The notes under the pieces were generated by a model. That model worked only from the letters and a program-made list of their open reading frames with translations. It was not told the DNA's origin and did not search any database. Both the position numbers and the translations under genes were made by a program. From Acinetobacter sp. WCHA45 (GTDB lineage: Bacteria > Pseudomonadota > Gammaproteobacteria > Pseudomonadales > Moraxellaceae), in assembly GCF_002165255.2 (NCBI RefSeq), contig NZ_CP028561.1, forward strand, positions 2,046,001 through 2,110,000: a stretch of 64,000 nucleotides of DNA, given 5' to 3'. Each line of letters begins with the position of its first letter. Position 1 is the stretch's first letter. Shown here one piece after another: positions 1-10,097 of this stretch.

Positions 1-533
1 TGAAAATAAAATTCTATTTCTGCAGCAATACAAGGGTGAAAATTTTTTTCATGTAATTGTTTGAGTATTCTTTTTAAAATATTACGAGGTTCAATTAAAC
101 ATTCTTGATGGCGATCATCTTTCATCGTCAATAACAATTGAGCATTAGTTTCAGGCTCAATGGCGCAAGGTTGCAATGAACCTAGGATAGGCTGACACAA
201 ATGATCTGGTTCACCAATAAATTTACCCAATCCTGTTTCTTCTATCACATTTCCATTTAGACTCATCGCATAAATAGAAATAGGTAAATAACATGCTTTC
301 ACCAATTGTGTTAAGCATTTGACATCAATTCTTTTACCTCGTAGATGTCCATTCAAATCATACAAATAAATATCAATATGTTGTGTATTCGGATACTTTT
401 CTAAATAATGATCTACTTCCTCTAAAAACAATCCCTTATCGAACAGAATACTTTCAGATTTTTTCTCATTTGATTGATTAATCACATTATTAGAATTTAA
501 TAGCTGATTCAATTCTACAAAGACAGCATTCAT
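1..533 (-). CDS. Glutamine synthetase family protein, gamma-glutamylputrescine synthetase-like (5' part only)
   Basis: My own translation of the minus strand from the ATG at 533 runs open to the window edge, giving about 177 residues. It shows the N-terminal glutamine synthetase hallmarks: an LYDLNGHLRGKR stretch near residue 65 and an AAEIEFYF stretch at the cut end, which matches the start of the catalytic barrel. The long N-terminal extension and the RGKR motif resemble PuuA-like enzymes that ligate glutamate to putrescine or other amines rather than the housekeeping GlnA, but the part that would decide the substrate lies outside the window. The ATG at 533 has no strong ribosome binding site. 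The gene is truncated by the window, not by mutation. Confidence 0.75.
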   Translation of the reverse strand, partial: MNAVFVELNQLLNSNNVINQSNEKKSESILFDKGLFLEEVDHYLEKYPNTQHIDIYLYDLNGHLRGKRIDVKCLTQLVKACYLPISIYAMSLNGNVIEETGLGKFIGEPDHLCQPILGSLQPCAIEPETNAQLLLTMKDDRHQECLIEPRNILKRILKQLHEKNFHPCIAAEIEFYF

Positions 534-665
534 AAATTAAACCAAGTTCATATTGTTATGAATAGAATAATTTATGCTTATAAATATGTAACGTTAAGAT
601 AATATAAACTTATCTCAGCTCAGTATAAATTTATCGTAAAATTCAAATAACCATTTAGCATTTTG

Positions 666-1229
666 TTAGACATCATAAGCACTGGTCGATGTAATTTTAC
701 GAATTCTAACAGTCAATTCATTCTCGATATAATTGACAGATACAACCAACATCAAACCAATCATAAAAGATCCAATGATATCAAATGGAAAATGAACCCC
801 AACATAAATCCTTGATAAACCAACGACAATACCGGCAAAAATACCGAATATACCAATCTTCTTAAAGCCTGCTAACCAATATGAAAAAGCAATGATTGCA
901 ATGGTTAAGGTATGCTGACTGGGAAATGATGAACTTGGACCATGTCCAATAAGTTGATGACCTAGTCCTATTTCAAACGGACGTGGATGATGGTAGAAAA
1001 CTTCAGCCAAATCACTCAGGATTAAAGAAAGTAACACAATTAAAAGTGTCTTAGCGAATAAATAGTTATAGATCTTCCATTTGTAAATCAATAAAAATAA
1101 GAGAAAACATATAAAAACTGTATTTAAATCATGAGCTGTAAATATGGCAACTCTATCCACAATCGCATTCTGAGTCGCAAATGAGTTTATGCAATCAAAC
1201 AAGTAAATGTTTAAGCTTTCAAATATCAT
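666..1229 (-). CDS. PAP2-family membrane phosphatase (undecaprenyl-diphosphatase BcrC/YbjG type)
   Basis: This 187-aa protein has about five hydrophobic segments and the three parts of the PAP2 acid phosphatase signature: HHPRPF near residue 75, PSQHT near residue 103 and SRIYVGVHFPFD near residue 139, with the expected catalytic histidines and arginine. Size and topology fit BcrC/YbjG enzymes, which remove a phosphate from undecaprenyl diphosphate at the outer face of the inner membrane and so recycle the lipid carrier for cell wall synthesis. Another PAP2 substrate, such as phosphatidylglycerol phosphate, cannot be excluded. It stands alone, with short gaps to both neighbours. Confidence 0.8.
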   Translation of the reverse strand: MIFESLNIYLFDCINSFATQNAIVDRVAIFTAHDLNTVFICFLLFLLIYKWKIYNYLFAKTLLIVLLSLILSDLAEVFYHHPRPFEIGLGHQLIGHGPSSSFPSQHTLTIAIIAFSYWLAGFKKIGIFGIFAGIVVGLSRIYVGVHFPFDIIGSFMIGLMLVVSVNYIENELTVRIRKITSTSAYDV

Positions 1230-1340
1230 TGCATATTTATCTTTTTAGATTCGCTCATCGCAATATATAAGCGAATCATGAAAGAATGATTAAATCTCTA
1301 TCAAAATTAATTTTAAATAATCTCTAGCTCTTGCATTTCA

Positions 1341-2420
1341 CTAAGCAAACTTTTTACGATATTGATTAGGTGAAATTCCCGTCCAATGACAATACGCTTT
1401 CCTAAAGTTTGAAGTATCTGAAAAACCAAGCCTTTCAGCAATTTCATCCATACTCAGTGTTGTCGCCGCTAGATATTCATCGGCAAGACGTGTTCGCGTA
1501 CTATCCAATATTTCTTGATAACTCACATTCAAATCGGCTAAACGGCGATATAAGGTTCTTTTAGATAGATGTAATTGATCTGCCATCTGTTGAGCAGTTG
1601 GAAAATTCCCAACACTGTCCAAGAAAATAAGACGAATCGTTTTGATCAGTTCAGATTCCTCATCATTTTCATCACCCAACATCCGTTCACAAAAAGACTG
1701 ACACATATCCGCAGTAATCGGATTTGCATTTGGACAAGGTGCATCTAACCATGCTAAATCGAAATGCCATTGCATCACCTCTGCATCAAACTCTACAACA
1801 CAACCAAATACCTTTTGATATTCATCTGCATATTCAGGGGCAGGATAAGGCAGTAATAACCTTTTAGCTTGAAATGGCGCTTCGAGTACACACTGAATTA
1901 AGGTCTGCATTGAACTAAACCAAAACTCGCAAATTAATGGTAATAAATGCCCTAAAGCAATAATTTCTTTAGCTTCAAAAATTGCAGTATCATTTTGTAT
2001 ATAAAATGATTTTTGCAGTACAGGACTGGCTAGTTTGATATGTCGAATACCAAGTTCGACGGCTTGTTGAAAATTACGGGAAGAGTACAGTGCATAACCG
2101 TACACCCCGAAATCTGATAATTTTTGTTTTTGGCCTGCCCTAAGCCCGATCAATGGATCTTTAGACAAAGATTGGATATTTTGAAATAACTTCAACTTTT
2201 GATATTGAGATATTGTTGTGGTCGCACTTGTTAACGCATCATGCGTAATACCCGTACCATCTAATATCTGAGCGATGGAATATCCTTGTTTTTGCATTTC
2301 ATCAAACAAACTGCTTAAACCAAGTATAGGCGTGCCTTGACCGAATAGCGTATGATCATAACGAGCTTCAATATAAATATTTTGCTCAATATTCTGTTTA
2401 GGCATTTTTACTTTATCCAT
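1341..2420 (-). CDS. AraC-family transcriptional regulator with arabinose-binding-like N-terminal domain
   Basis: The protein is about 359 aa. The C-terminal third carries two helix-turn-helix units of the AraC type (SKRTLYRRL, then MDEIAERLGFSDTSNFRKAY, ending ISPNQYRKKF). The first 200 residues look like the OruR/GbdR-style ligand-binding region (Arabinose_bd, PF12625) found in many Acinetobacter and Pseudomonas regulators of catabolic genes. It is transcribed away from the aldehyde dehydrogenase at 2534, so control of that gene is a reasonable inference. The start is uncertain: a GTG at 2441 and ATGs at 2420 and 2405 are in frame, and none has a good ribosome binding site. The effector is unknown. 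Confidence 0.8.
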   Translation of the reverse strand: MDKVKMPKQNIEQNIYIEARYDHTLFGQGTPILGLSSLFDEMQKQGYSIAQILDGTGITHDALTSATTTISQYQKLKLFQNIQSLSKDPLIGLRAGQKQKLSDFGVYGYALYSSRNFQQAVELGIRHIKLASPVLQKSFYIQNDTAIFEAKEIIALGHLLPLICEFWFSSMQTLIQCVLEAPFQAKRLLLPYPAPEYADEYQKVFGCVVEFDAEVMQWHFDLAWLDAPCPNANPITADMCQSFCERMLGDENDEESELIKTIRLIFLDSVGNFPTAQQMADQLHLSKRTLYRRLADLNVSYQEILDSTRTRLADEYLAATTLSMDEIAERLGFSDTSNFRKAYCHWTGISPNQYRKKFA

Positions 2421-2533
2421 TCGATCAGTAGATAATGGCACTAAATTACTTTTTGTTGTCTCAATTTAACATCGACTAAAAATTCAATCAATCATAAAGT
2501 CTATTTCTACCAATAAGCATGGAAGGAGCAACA

Positions 2534-3994
2534 ATGACACTTTCTCATTCGCAGGAATTTAGCGACTCGGCAACTAAACATATGCACTTGGTATTCGCCC
2601 AACAACGTGCTGCTTTTGATGCGAATCCTTATCCTGATCTCGATGCTCGACGTACAAAATTATTCAAACTTAAAAAACAAATTATTCGTTATCAAGACGT
2701 CATTGCAACTGCTATCAATAGCGATTTTAGTTCTCGATCGGTAGATGAATCAAAGCTATTGGATTTATTAGGCTCTGTTTTGGAAGCAGAACATGCCATT
2801 CGACATTTACGTAAATGGATGCGACCGAGTAAACGAAGTACTGAATTACTGTTTTTATCAAACCGTCTGGCTGTCCAATATCAACCGAAAGGTGTGGTCG
2901 GTGTGATTGTGCCGTGGAACTTCCCCGTTTATTTGGCGCTTGGTCCATTGGTTGCGGCAATCGCTGCGGGCAATCGAGTCATGATTAAACTGCCCGAAAT
3001 TACACCTGCAACTAATGCAGTGCTGAGACGTATGCTGGCTGAAGTTTTTTCTGAAGATGAAGTTTGTATTTTCGGTGAAGAAATTCTTAATCCTGCACAA
3101 TTCACATCACTCCCTTTTAACCATATTGTATTTACTGGTTCACCTGCAATTGGTCGAGTGGTAATGCGTGCAGCAGCAGAAAACCTAACGCCTGTCACAT
3201 TAGAATTAGGCGGTAAATCCCCTGCGCTTGTCAGCCGTCATTATCCATTAGCCGATGCAGCTAAACGGGTATTGCATGGTAAGGCAACCAATTGTGGGCA
3301 AATCTGTGTTGCACCTGACTATGCACTTGTACCCAAAGAACAAGTGAATCAGTTTGCAGAAGAATGTAAAAAGAATTTTACGGCGATGTATGGCAGTAAC
3401 ATCAGCAATAATTCTAACTATACCTCTATCGTCAATGATCGCCATTTCAAACGCCTATTAGAAATCCTAGACGATGCCAAAGCCAAAGGCGCTCAAATTA
3501 TTGCCTGTGCCGAATATGATCGTGACAAAGATGCGCGTCGTATGCCTGTACATATTGTACTGAATTGCACACCCGATATGCGTATTCTAAAAGAAGAGCT
3601 GTTTGGCCCAGTATTGCCCGTAGTGGCTTACGATAGCCTTGATGATGCAATTGCCTATATCAAAGCAGGTGAACGACCTTTAGCACTCTATTGTTTCACC
3701 CATGATTCAACCGAACGTGACTACATCTTAAAACAAACTCATTCAGGCGGTGTCACGATTAATGATTGGGGCTGGCATGTGGTCAACCATGATGCACCAT
3801 TTGGTGGTATTGGTAACTCGGGTATGGGGACTTATCACGGTGAAGAAGGTTTCCGTGAGCTTTCACATGCGAAAACGGTTTTTGCTCGCCATCGCTTCTT
3901 CCCAACGCAATTATTCTATCCACCTTATGGCACTTGGGTACAAAAACTGGCATTAAGTTTCTTCTTGAAAAAAGGCGATCCAAACTTAAAATAA
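2534..3994 (+). CDS. calB: Coniferyl aldehyde dehydrogenase-like NAD(P)-dependent aldehyde dehydrogenase
   Basis: This is a 486-aa aldehyde dehydrogenase. The catalytic cysteine is C258 in NCGQICVAPDY and the general-base glutamate is E224 in TLELGGKSP; the VVPWNFPV-type substrate/cofactor stretch (seen as IVPWNFP) is also present. The CVAPDY context and the C-terminal hydrophobic tail place it with coniferyl/long-chain aldehyde dehydrogenases (CalB type), which oxidise aromatic or fatty aldehydes to acids. An upstream in-frame ATG lies at 2519, but the GGAAGGAG at 2521-2528 sits at the right distance only for the ATG at 2534, so that start was chosen. It is divergent from an AraC regulator, which suggests aldehyde- or precursor-responsive expression. 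The physiological substrate cannot be read from the sequence. Confidence 0.85.
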   Translation: MTLSHSQEFSDSATKHMHLVFAQQRAAFDANPYPDLDARRTKLFKLKKQIIRYQDVIATAINSDFSSRSVDESKLLDLLGSVLEAEHAIRHLRKWMRPSKRSTELLFLSNRLAVQYQPKGVVGVIVPWNFPVYLALGPLVAAIAAGNRVMIKLPEITPATNAVLRRMLAEVFSEDEVCIFGEEILNPAQFTSLPFNHIVFTGSPAIGRVVMRAAAENLTPVTLELGGKSPALVSRHYPLADAAKRVLHGKATNCGQICVAPDYALVPKEQVNQFAEECKKNFTAMYGSNISNNSNYTSIVNDRHFKRLLEILDDAKAKGAQIIACAEYDRDKDARRMPVHIVLNCTPDMRILKEELFGPVLPVVAYDSLDDAIAYIKAGERPLALYCFTHDSTERDYILKQTHSGGVTINDWGWHVVNHDAPFGGIGNSGMGTYHGEEGFRELSHAKTVFARHRFFPTQLFYPPYGTWVQKLALSFFLKKGDPNLK

Positions 3995-4010
3995 ACGGTT
4001 TATTCGTCAG

Positions 4011-4043
4011 AAAGAGAGTTTTGCAAACTCTCTTTTTATTTTT
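4011..4043. terminator. Bidirectional terminator between the aldehyde dehydrogenase gene and kdpE
   Basis: A perfect 11-bp stem (AAAGAGAGTTT / AAACTCTCTTT) with a TGC loop is followed by a T-rich tail on the plus strand, and the A-rich left arm gives a T tail on the minus strand. It separates two convergent genes. Confidence 0.85.
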
Positions 4044-4047
4044 CAAT

Positions 4048-4752
4048 TTAGGATTGTCCTTGGAAACGTAACCCCACGCCTGCAATGGTAAAAATATATT
4101 TTGGAGTGACCGCAGAATCTCCAATTTTGCTGCGGAGTTTTTTCACCAAGATTCGAAGATAATGGGTATCTTCTTCATGGCTAATACCCCATAGCTCGGT
4201 CATAATTTGTTTTTGCGTAACAATCTTCCCCTGATGGCGAATCAATAGTGCTAACAGTTGAAATTCTTTTTTGGTGAGAACAATTTCTTCCTGGGCAAAC
4301 GTCACCACATGCTCAGCCACATCCACAGATAATTGACCATCATCAAATACAATGTTCTGTTCAGACTGTTGTGGTTTATTACGAAACATCACTCGAATAC
4401 GGGCACATAATTCCTGAATGCTAAACGGTTTGGTCACATAATCATTCGCACCTGCATCGAGCAATTTAATTTTTTGATTTTCATCAGGACGGGCAGATAG
4501 CACAATCACAGGAATATCTGACCATTGCCTCATCTCAGTCAACACCTGCTGTCCTTCCATATCTGGCAAACCCAAATCTAAAATCAGTAAATCCGCACCA
4601 CGGGTTGCCAAAATTTCTAAGCCTTTCATGCCATTTTCAGCAACATGCACCTGATAACCTTGCGCACGTAAAGCAATGTCTAAAAATTTTCGAATTTGTG
4701 GCTCATCATCAATAATAAGAATTGAAGCTTGAGTATTTAATGTATGAGGCAT
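4048..4752 (-). CDS. kdpE: KdpE response regulator of the potassium-uptake operon
   Basis: A 234-aa OmpR/PhoB-type regulator. The receiver domain spans residues 9-125, with the acidic pair D15/D16, phospho-acceptor D59 in LLILDLGLPD and the conserved lysine in the VTKPFS stretch. A winged-helix DNA-binding domain follows (residues 135-234). It lies nine bases after kdpD, so it is the last gene of kdpABCDE. In the known system KdpD phosphorylates KdpE at low potassium or high osmolarity, and KdpE then activates the kdpA promoter. Size and motifs are complete. Confidence 0.95.
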   Translation of the reverse strand: MPHTLNTQASILIIDDEPQIRKFLDIALRAQGYQVHVAENGMKGLEILATRGADLLILDLGLPDMEGQQVLTEMRQWSDIPVIVLSARPDENQKIKLLDAGANDYVTKPFSIQELCARIRVMFRNKPQQSEQNIVFDDGQLSVDVAEHVVTFAQEEIVLTKKEFQLLALLIRHQGKIVTQKQIMTELWGISHEEDTHYLRILVKKLRSKIGDSAVTPKYIFTIAGVGLRFQGQS

Positions 4753-4761
4753 GAAATCATT

Positions 4762-7410
4762 TTAATCCTGATGTAAAGGTAATCGTATTCTAATTAAAGT
4801 GCCTTGACCATGTTTCCCACTAAAAGCTTCAATACTGCCCATGTGCGCACCAATGATGGCTTTTACGATCGAAAGACCTAGCCCTGTTCCTGTTTTCCCT
4901 CGATCGCCACGCTGCATGGTATAGAACATATCAAAAATTTGTTCACGTTCATGTTCAGGAATGCCGATCCCCTGATCGATAATGTCAATTTGCAGAAATT
5001 GTTGCTCTTGCTGAATCTTTATTTCAATCGGAACATTCAATGGTGAGAACTTGGCGGCATTTTCCAAGACATTAAAAATGGCTTGTTCAATCAAAGCAGG
5101 ATGCACATACAATTGCGGAAGTTCTTCCGCCAAAGCAACCTCGATTTTCACCTCAGGCTGATAGCGTTTCAGTCGTTGCGTTGCCGAGCCAATTAGCTCA
5201 TCCACACCGATCCAAGCACGACTCAAAGTCAACCCTTGATGACCTAATCGCGTCATATCCAACAGGTTTTGAATATAACGATCCAGTCTTTCACCCTCAA
5301 TGTGAATAGTATCTAATAATTCATGCCGATCGCTTTCAGGCATCTGTTCACCATAATATTTAAGCGTATCTGCTGAACCAATCATCGCGGCTAAGGGTGA
5401 ACGTAAATCATGCGATACCGAAGAAAGTAAGGCTGAGCGTAACTTTTCCGTTTCAGCCACCACTCTAGAGTTTTCTAACTGTAAAGAGAGCTGAACCCGA
5501 GCAACAGTTTGCGCAATGTCTTCAATCATCAACTCAGTTAAACGTTGCAATTCAAAACTAATACTTTGAGCGTTTTGATTAAACCGAATTGCAATCACCC
5601 CATATTCTTTCACCAAATTTAACGGAATAAACCACCAATTAGAATTGGTCAGTGTATTGGTAAAACGTCCACAGGGTTTCGCATTCTTTTGTGTCCAATC
5701 TGCGGCAATCTGATCTTTTTCATTTAAAGCAGTGACATCGCCTAAAGACTGATTTTCAACTTTTAACCAGACCGTAGCATTTAATGAAGTTTCCAAATGT
5801 TGTTTGGCGACATTTAACACCTGTTCAATATCTACACAGGTCGATAGCTTGCGATCTAATTCTTGTAATTGTAACGAGACTGAATTTGCTGCGCGTAAAC
5901 TCAGCACCTGAGCACGTAATTGATTGGCTAAACGCCCGACCAGTAAGGCTGAAATAATGAACGTGATAATGGTAATCACGCCGCGTTCAGCGCTGATTCG
6001 AAAGGTAAATCGTGGTTCAATAAAAAAGTAGTTATAGAGTAAAAAACAGATGAATACGCTGATAATTGTAATCAACATACGGGCACGTATCGCAACCAAT
6101 AATACAGTCACAATAAAAATCAAAGCTAAGTCGCTATACCCAATAAAATGATCACTGATTGCCGCCACAATCAGTCCTAGCAATACAATGATGATACTTT
6201 CAAACACTTCACGTTGATTAAACGCCAAGCCTTGTTCCAGCCAAGATGAATGCGCCACATCTTTCTGCAAACGCTTTTCACTATTTTGAGCTTTTAAAGG
6301 CTGAACAAAGGTGATTTCAAAAGGATGCTGTTTCTCTAACAGTTGATCGGCAATATGATCTGAAAATAGGCGCTGCCATAACGATTTTTGAGGGCTTTTG
6401 CCGAGTAAAATATTAGATGCACCATAATCATAAGCCGCCTGTAAAATGGTCGATGCAATATGATTGCTATACAGTAAATAGGTATCGGCACCGAGCTTAT
6501 GCGCTAGATTAAAAGCCTTCGTCACTGCAAAGGCTTGAGGCGTTTCAACCTTACTTCTTTGAATTGAAATGACGCTCCACGTTGCATTGCGCCTTTCTGC
6601 AATTCGATGCGCACGGCGTACCAAATCTTCAGAGAATTCAGAACCACCAATTGCCAACATGACGTGATTTTGAATCGGGATGATCTGCCCTTGCGCAACA
6701 AATTTTTCTCGATAATCAATATCGACTTGCCCTGCAACAGTTTGAATTGCCAGATCACGTAACGCTGTCAAATTCGCAGCTTTAAAAAAACCTTGTAATG
6801 CATGGGGTGCAACATCGGCGAAATAAATCTTGCCATGATTCATTCGTTCTAATAATTCAGGAACAGGTAAATCAACCAGTCGAATATCTTTCAAACGTTT
6901 CAGTAATGCATCGGGGACAGTTTCAGTGACCCGAATCCCCGTAATTTGAAAAACCACATCATTCAGACTTTCCAAATGCTGAATATTTAAGGTGCTATAC
7001 ACATCAATGCCTGCATCCAACAACTCATTGACATCTTGCCAACGATATTCATGCCGACTATTGGGTATATTGCGATGGGCCAATTCATCAACAAGCACAA
7101 TTTGAGGCTTTAATTTAAGAATTTGGTCGAGATCCATCTCTTCCAACATTCGCCCCTGATATTCCACAGACTTTCTTGGAATAACATTCAACCCTTGAAT
7201 CAAACGTTCGGTATCAGATCGACCGTGGGTTTCTACGACCCCAACCATCACATGCTGCCCTTGTTGCATCAGTTCATGCGCTCGGGTCAGCATGGCATAG
7301 GTTTTCCCAACCCCAGGTGCTGCACCCAAGAAAATGGTTAAACGTCCAGATTGTTCACGTTGACTATGTGCCAACCATGCATCTGCTTTATTGTTTCGGT
7401 CGATCTGCAT
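4762..7410 (-). CDS. kdpD: KdpD turgor/potassium sensor histidine kinase
   Basis: A full-length 882-aa KdpD. The N-terminal KdpD domain carries a Walker A motif, GAAPGVGKT, at residues 29-37. A universal stress protein-like domain follows (about 250-370), then four closely spaced membrane segments (about 400-500), a GAF-like region, and a HisKA dimerisation domain with phospho-acceptor H667 in SVSHDLRSP. The HATPase domain shows NVLENAAKFSP, DQGIGIP and TGTGLGLSIV. It acts in the inner membrane and phosphorylates KdpE. It follows kdpC with a 13-base gap and precedes kdpE, consistent with one transcript. Confidence 0.95.
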   Translation of the reverse strand: MQIDRNNKADAWLAHSQREQSGRLTIFLGAAPGVGKTYAMLTRAHELMQQGQHVMVGVVETHGRSDTERLIQGLNVIPRKSVEYQGRMLEEMDLDQILKLKPQIVLVDELAHRNIPNSRHEYRWQDVNELLDAGIDVYSTLNIQHLESLNDVVFQITGIRVTETVPDALLKRLKDIRLVDLPVPELLERMNHGKIYFADVAPHALQGFFKAANLTALRDLAIQTVAGQVDIDYREKFVAQGQIIPIQNHVMLAIGGSEFSEDLVRRAHRIAERRNATWSVISIQRSKVETPQAFAVTKAFNLAHKLGADTYLLYSNHIASTILQAAYDYGASNILLGKSPQKSLWQRLFSDHIADQLLEKQHPFEITFVQPLKAQNSEKRLQKDVAHSSWLEQGLAFNQREVFESIIIVLLGLIVAAISDHFIGYSDLALIFIVTVLLVAIRARMLITIISVFICFLLYNYFFIEPRFTFRISAERGVITIITFIISALLVGRLANQLRAQVLSLRAANSVSLQLQELDRKLSTCVDIEQVLNVAKQHLETSLNATVWLKVENQSLGDVTALNEKDQIAADWTQKNAKPCGRFTNTLTNSNWWFIPLNLVKEYGVIAIRFNQNAQSISFELQRLTELMIEDIAQTVARVQLSLQLENSRVVAETEKLRSALLSSVSHDLRSPLAAMIGSADTLKYYGEQMPESDRHELLDTIHIEGERLDRYIQNLLDMTRLGHQGLTLSRAWIGVDELIGSATQRLKRYQPEVKIEVALAEELPQLYVHPALIEQAIFNVLENAAKFSPLNVPIEIKIQQEQQFLQIDIIDQGIGIPEHEREQIFDMFYTMQRGDRGKTGTGLGLSIVKAIIGAHMGSIEAFSGKHGQGTLIRIRLPLHQD

Positions 7411-7423
7411 AAGGTCTGCTCTA

Positions 7424-8065
7424 TCAACGTATGGTCGATGACAATTGCTCTAAGGCTAAATTTAACTGCAACACATTCACTCGCGCTTGCCCATATACGC
7501 CGAACTGTGCAGGCTGAATTTGTTGTTGTACCAAATCACGAACTTGTTGCTCAGGTAAATGACGTTGCTGTGCCACTCGTTTCACTTGTAAAAAAGCACT
7601 TTCAGGTGAAATATCAGGATCAATCCCACTACCTGATGCTGTCACCATATCGTTCGGCACGTGTTGCTCAGTAATATGATTATTCTGGGCAAATCGCACT
7701 GTTCGCTCTTTAATTTGTGCTTGTAAATCAGGATTAGAGATTGCCAAATTACTGCCTGCCATGCCATCGACATTGTAACTTACCGCACTTGGTCGTCCAT
7801 GGAAATATTGTTCACTAACAAAGTTTTGCCCTACCAAGCTTGAACCAATAATTTTACCATCCAGTTCAATGACACTACCATTGGCTTGTTTGGGAAAGAT
7901 CAACTGCGCAATGGAAACACTTATCGCACTATACAACACACCTGCAATCAAAAAGCCAACCAAGATCAAACCAATACTCGGGCGTAGGACTGAATGTCCT
8001 TGATTAGATAATGCCAAGTCCTGTTGATTCAATTGCTCATGACTCAATAAAGTATTCATTTCCAA
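7424..8065 (-). CDS. kdpC: KdpC subunit of the potassium-transporting ATPase
   Basis: This 213-aa protein has one N-terminal membrane segment (about residues 30-52) and a periplasmic domain with the family patterns YFHGRPSA and GSGIDPDISPESA. KdpC stabilises the KdpA-KdpB complex and raises its ATP affinity. It is slightly longer than the E. coli protein because of an N-terminal cytoplasmic extension of about 25 residues. Only three bases separate it from kdpB. Confidence 0.95.
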   Translation of the reverse strand: MEMNTLLSHEQLNQQDLALSNQGHSVLRPSIGLILVGFLIAGVLYSAISVSIAQLIFPKQANGSVIELDGKIIGSSLVGQNFVSEQYFHGRPSAVSYNVDGMAGSNLAISNPDLQAQIKERTVRFAQNNHITEQHVPNDMVTASGSGIDPDISPESAFLQVKRVAQQRHLPEQQVRDLVQQQIQPAQFGVYGQARVNVLQLNLALEQLSSTIR

Positions 8066-8068
8066 CTC

Positions 8069-10081
8069 CTAAATCCACAATGACACAACAAGGTCAATCA
8101 GCTTGATCACAATAAACGGAAAGATCACACCACCTACACCATAGATCAGCATATTACGGCGTAACAATTGCAGCGCACTGGCAGGTTTGAATTGAACGCC
8201 TTTGAGTGCCAATGGAATCAGCATTGGAATAATCAAAGCATTAAAGATCAAAGCGGAAATCACGGCACTGCTTGGACTACTAAGCTGTAAAATATTAAGT
8301 ACCCCAAGTTGTGGAATCGCCACGGCAAACAATGCAGGTAAAATCACAAAATACTTAGATACGTCATTTGCTAACGAAAAAGTGGTTAATGCTCCACGAG
8401 TAATCAATTGCTGTTTACCAATTTCAACCACATCTAGCAATTTGGTCGGATCGGAATCCAAGTCCACCATATTGCCTGCTTCTTTGGCAGCCTGAGTACC
8501 CGAATTCATGGCTAAACCAATATCAGCTTGCGCCAAGGCTGGTGCATCATTGGTACCATCACCCACCATTGCGACTAATTTTCCTGCTGCTTGCTCATTA
8601 CGAATGCACGCTAATTTGTCCTCAGGTCTCGCTTCTGCAATATAATCATCTACACCTGCTTCAGCGGCAATTGCAGCTGCGGTCAAAGGATTATCCCCTG
8701 TTACCATGATGGTTTTAATCCCCATCTCTCGTAACAATGCAAAGCGCTCTTTAATCCCTTGTTTAATCACATCTGAAAGTTCAATCACGCCTAAAATATT
8801 ATGATTCGAAGCAACCACAAGCGGTGTCGCACCTTTAGAAGCGACTTGTTCCACACGGGTTTTAAGCTCAATATTGTCTTTGATTTCTTGGTTGGTAAAG
8901 TTAAGAATAGCATCGACTGCACCTTTACGAATCGTTTGTCCTGTGACCAAGTCCACCCCAGATAAACGTGTTGAGGCACTAAACTGGATGAACTCAGCAT
9001 CTTTCGGCTCTTGAATACATTCGCCTAACTCTTTGCCAAGGCTGATGACCGACTTACCTTCAGGCGTTGGGTCAGCAAAAGAGGTCAGCATGGCTGCTTG
9101 GCGCAATTCACTTGGCGTTACACCTGCCAATGGATAAAAGGCGGTCGCTTGGCGATCTCCATAGGTGATCGTGCCTGTTTTATCCAACAGCAACACATCA
9201 ATATCACCTGCAACTTCAACCGCTTTCCCTGATTTTGCTAAGACATTGGCTTTTAAAGCACGATTCATTCCCGCAATCCCGATTGCTGGGAGCAAGCCGC
9301 CAATCGTAGTTGGAATCAAACAGACCAACAGTGCAATCAGTAAGACGATACTGATTTTGATCCCGACCATAGATCCAATAACAGGTAAAGTCAGCACCAC
9401 CACAATAAAGGTGATGGTCATAATATTGAGTAATATACTCAATGCGATCTCATTTGGTGTCTTTTGACGGTTGGCACCTTCCACCAAGGCAATCATACGG
9501 TCTAAGAAGCTATGCCCTGCTTCATTACTGACTCGAATAATAATTTTATCGGACAAAACCTTAGTTCCGCCAATCACCCCTGAACGGTCAGTATTGGCTT
9601 CACGCAGTACGGGTGCAGATTCACCTGTAACGGCTGATTCATTGATCGTGGCAAAACCCTGAATAATCTCACCATCCGCAGGAATAATTTCACCTGCCTT
9701 GACAACGACAAGATCATCTTTTTTGAGTAGGTTTGCGGAAATCACAGTCGGCACAGCATTTAAATAGAGAATTCGATTTGCGGTTAAGTTTTCACGCGCC
9801 TGACGTAAAGATGCAGCTTGTCCACGTCCCTTGGCTTCTGCAACCGCCTCGGCATAATTAGCAAATAAGACCGTGACCAATAAAATCAAACTTAGGACTA
9901 AGCCAAAACCAAAACTGGCATTACCCATCAAAGTGGCAACAAGGGTTAAAACTGTTCCTACCCACACACATGCCATCACTGGATTTTTAAACGCGTGTTG
10001 AGGCAGCAATTTATGGAAAGTTTGCTGAATAATTTCTTTATTCAAGATATCCATCTGTTGTGTCGCATTTGAATGTTTCAT
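8069..10081 (-). CDS. kdpB: KdpB P-type ATPase subunit
   Basis: This 670-aa P-type ATPase carries the phosphorylated aspartate D300 in LLLDKTGTITYG, a TGES actuator motif (VTGESAP), the hinge MVGDGTNDAPAL and several membrane segments at both ends. KdpB hydrolyses ATP and drives potassium import through KdpA. Length and motifs match the family. It is the second gene of the operon, with 16 bases separating it from kdpA. Confidence 0.97.
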   Translation of the reverse strand: MKHSNATQQMDILNKEIIQQTFHKLLPQHAFKNPVMACVWVGTVLTLVATLMGNASFGFGLVLSLILLVTVLFANYAEAVAEAKGRGQAASLRQARENLTANRILYLNAVPTVISANLLKKDDLVVVKAGEIIPADGEIIQGFATINESAVTGESAPVLREANTDRSGVIGGTKVLSDKIIIRVSNEAGHSFLDRMIALVEGANRQKTPNEIALSILLNIMTITFIVVVLTLPVIGSMVGIKISIVLLIALLVCLIPTTIGGLLPAIGIAGMNRALKANVLAKSGKAVEVAGDIDVLLLDKTGTITYGDRQATAFYPLAGVTPSELRQAAMLTSFADPTPEGKSVISLGKELGECIQEPKDAEFIQFSASTRLSGVDLVTGQTIRKGAVDAILNFTNQEIKDNIELKTRVEQVASKGATPLVVASNHNILGVIELSDVIKQGIKERFALLREMGIKTIMVTGDNPLTAAAIAAEAGVDDYIAEARPEDKLACIRNEQAAGKLVAMVGDGTNDAPALAQADIGLAMNSGTQAAKEAGNMVDLDSDPTKLLDVVEIGKQQLITRGALTTFSLANDVSKYFVILPALFAVAIPQLGVLNILQLSSPSSAVISALIFNALIIPMLIPLALKGVQFKPASALQLLRRNMLIYGVGGVIFPFIVIKLIDLVVSLWI

Positions 10082-10097
10082 TGTGCTTGCTCCACGC

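Noticed and set aside
3783..4124. A 113-aa minus-strand frame across the aldehyde dehydrogenase/kdpE junction
   Set aside because: It crosses the bidirectional terminator and overlaps two well-supported genes in other frames.
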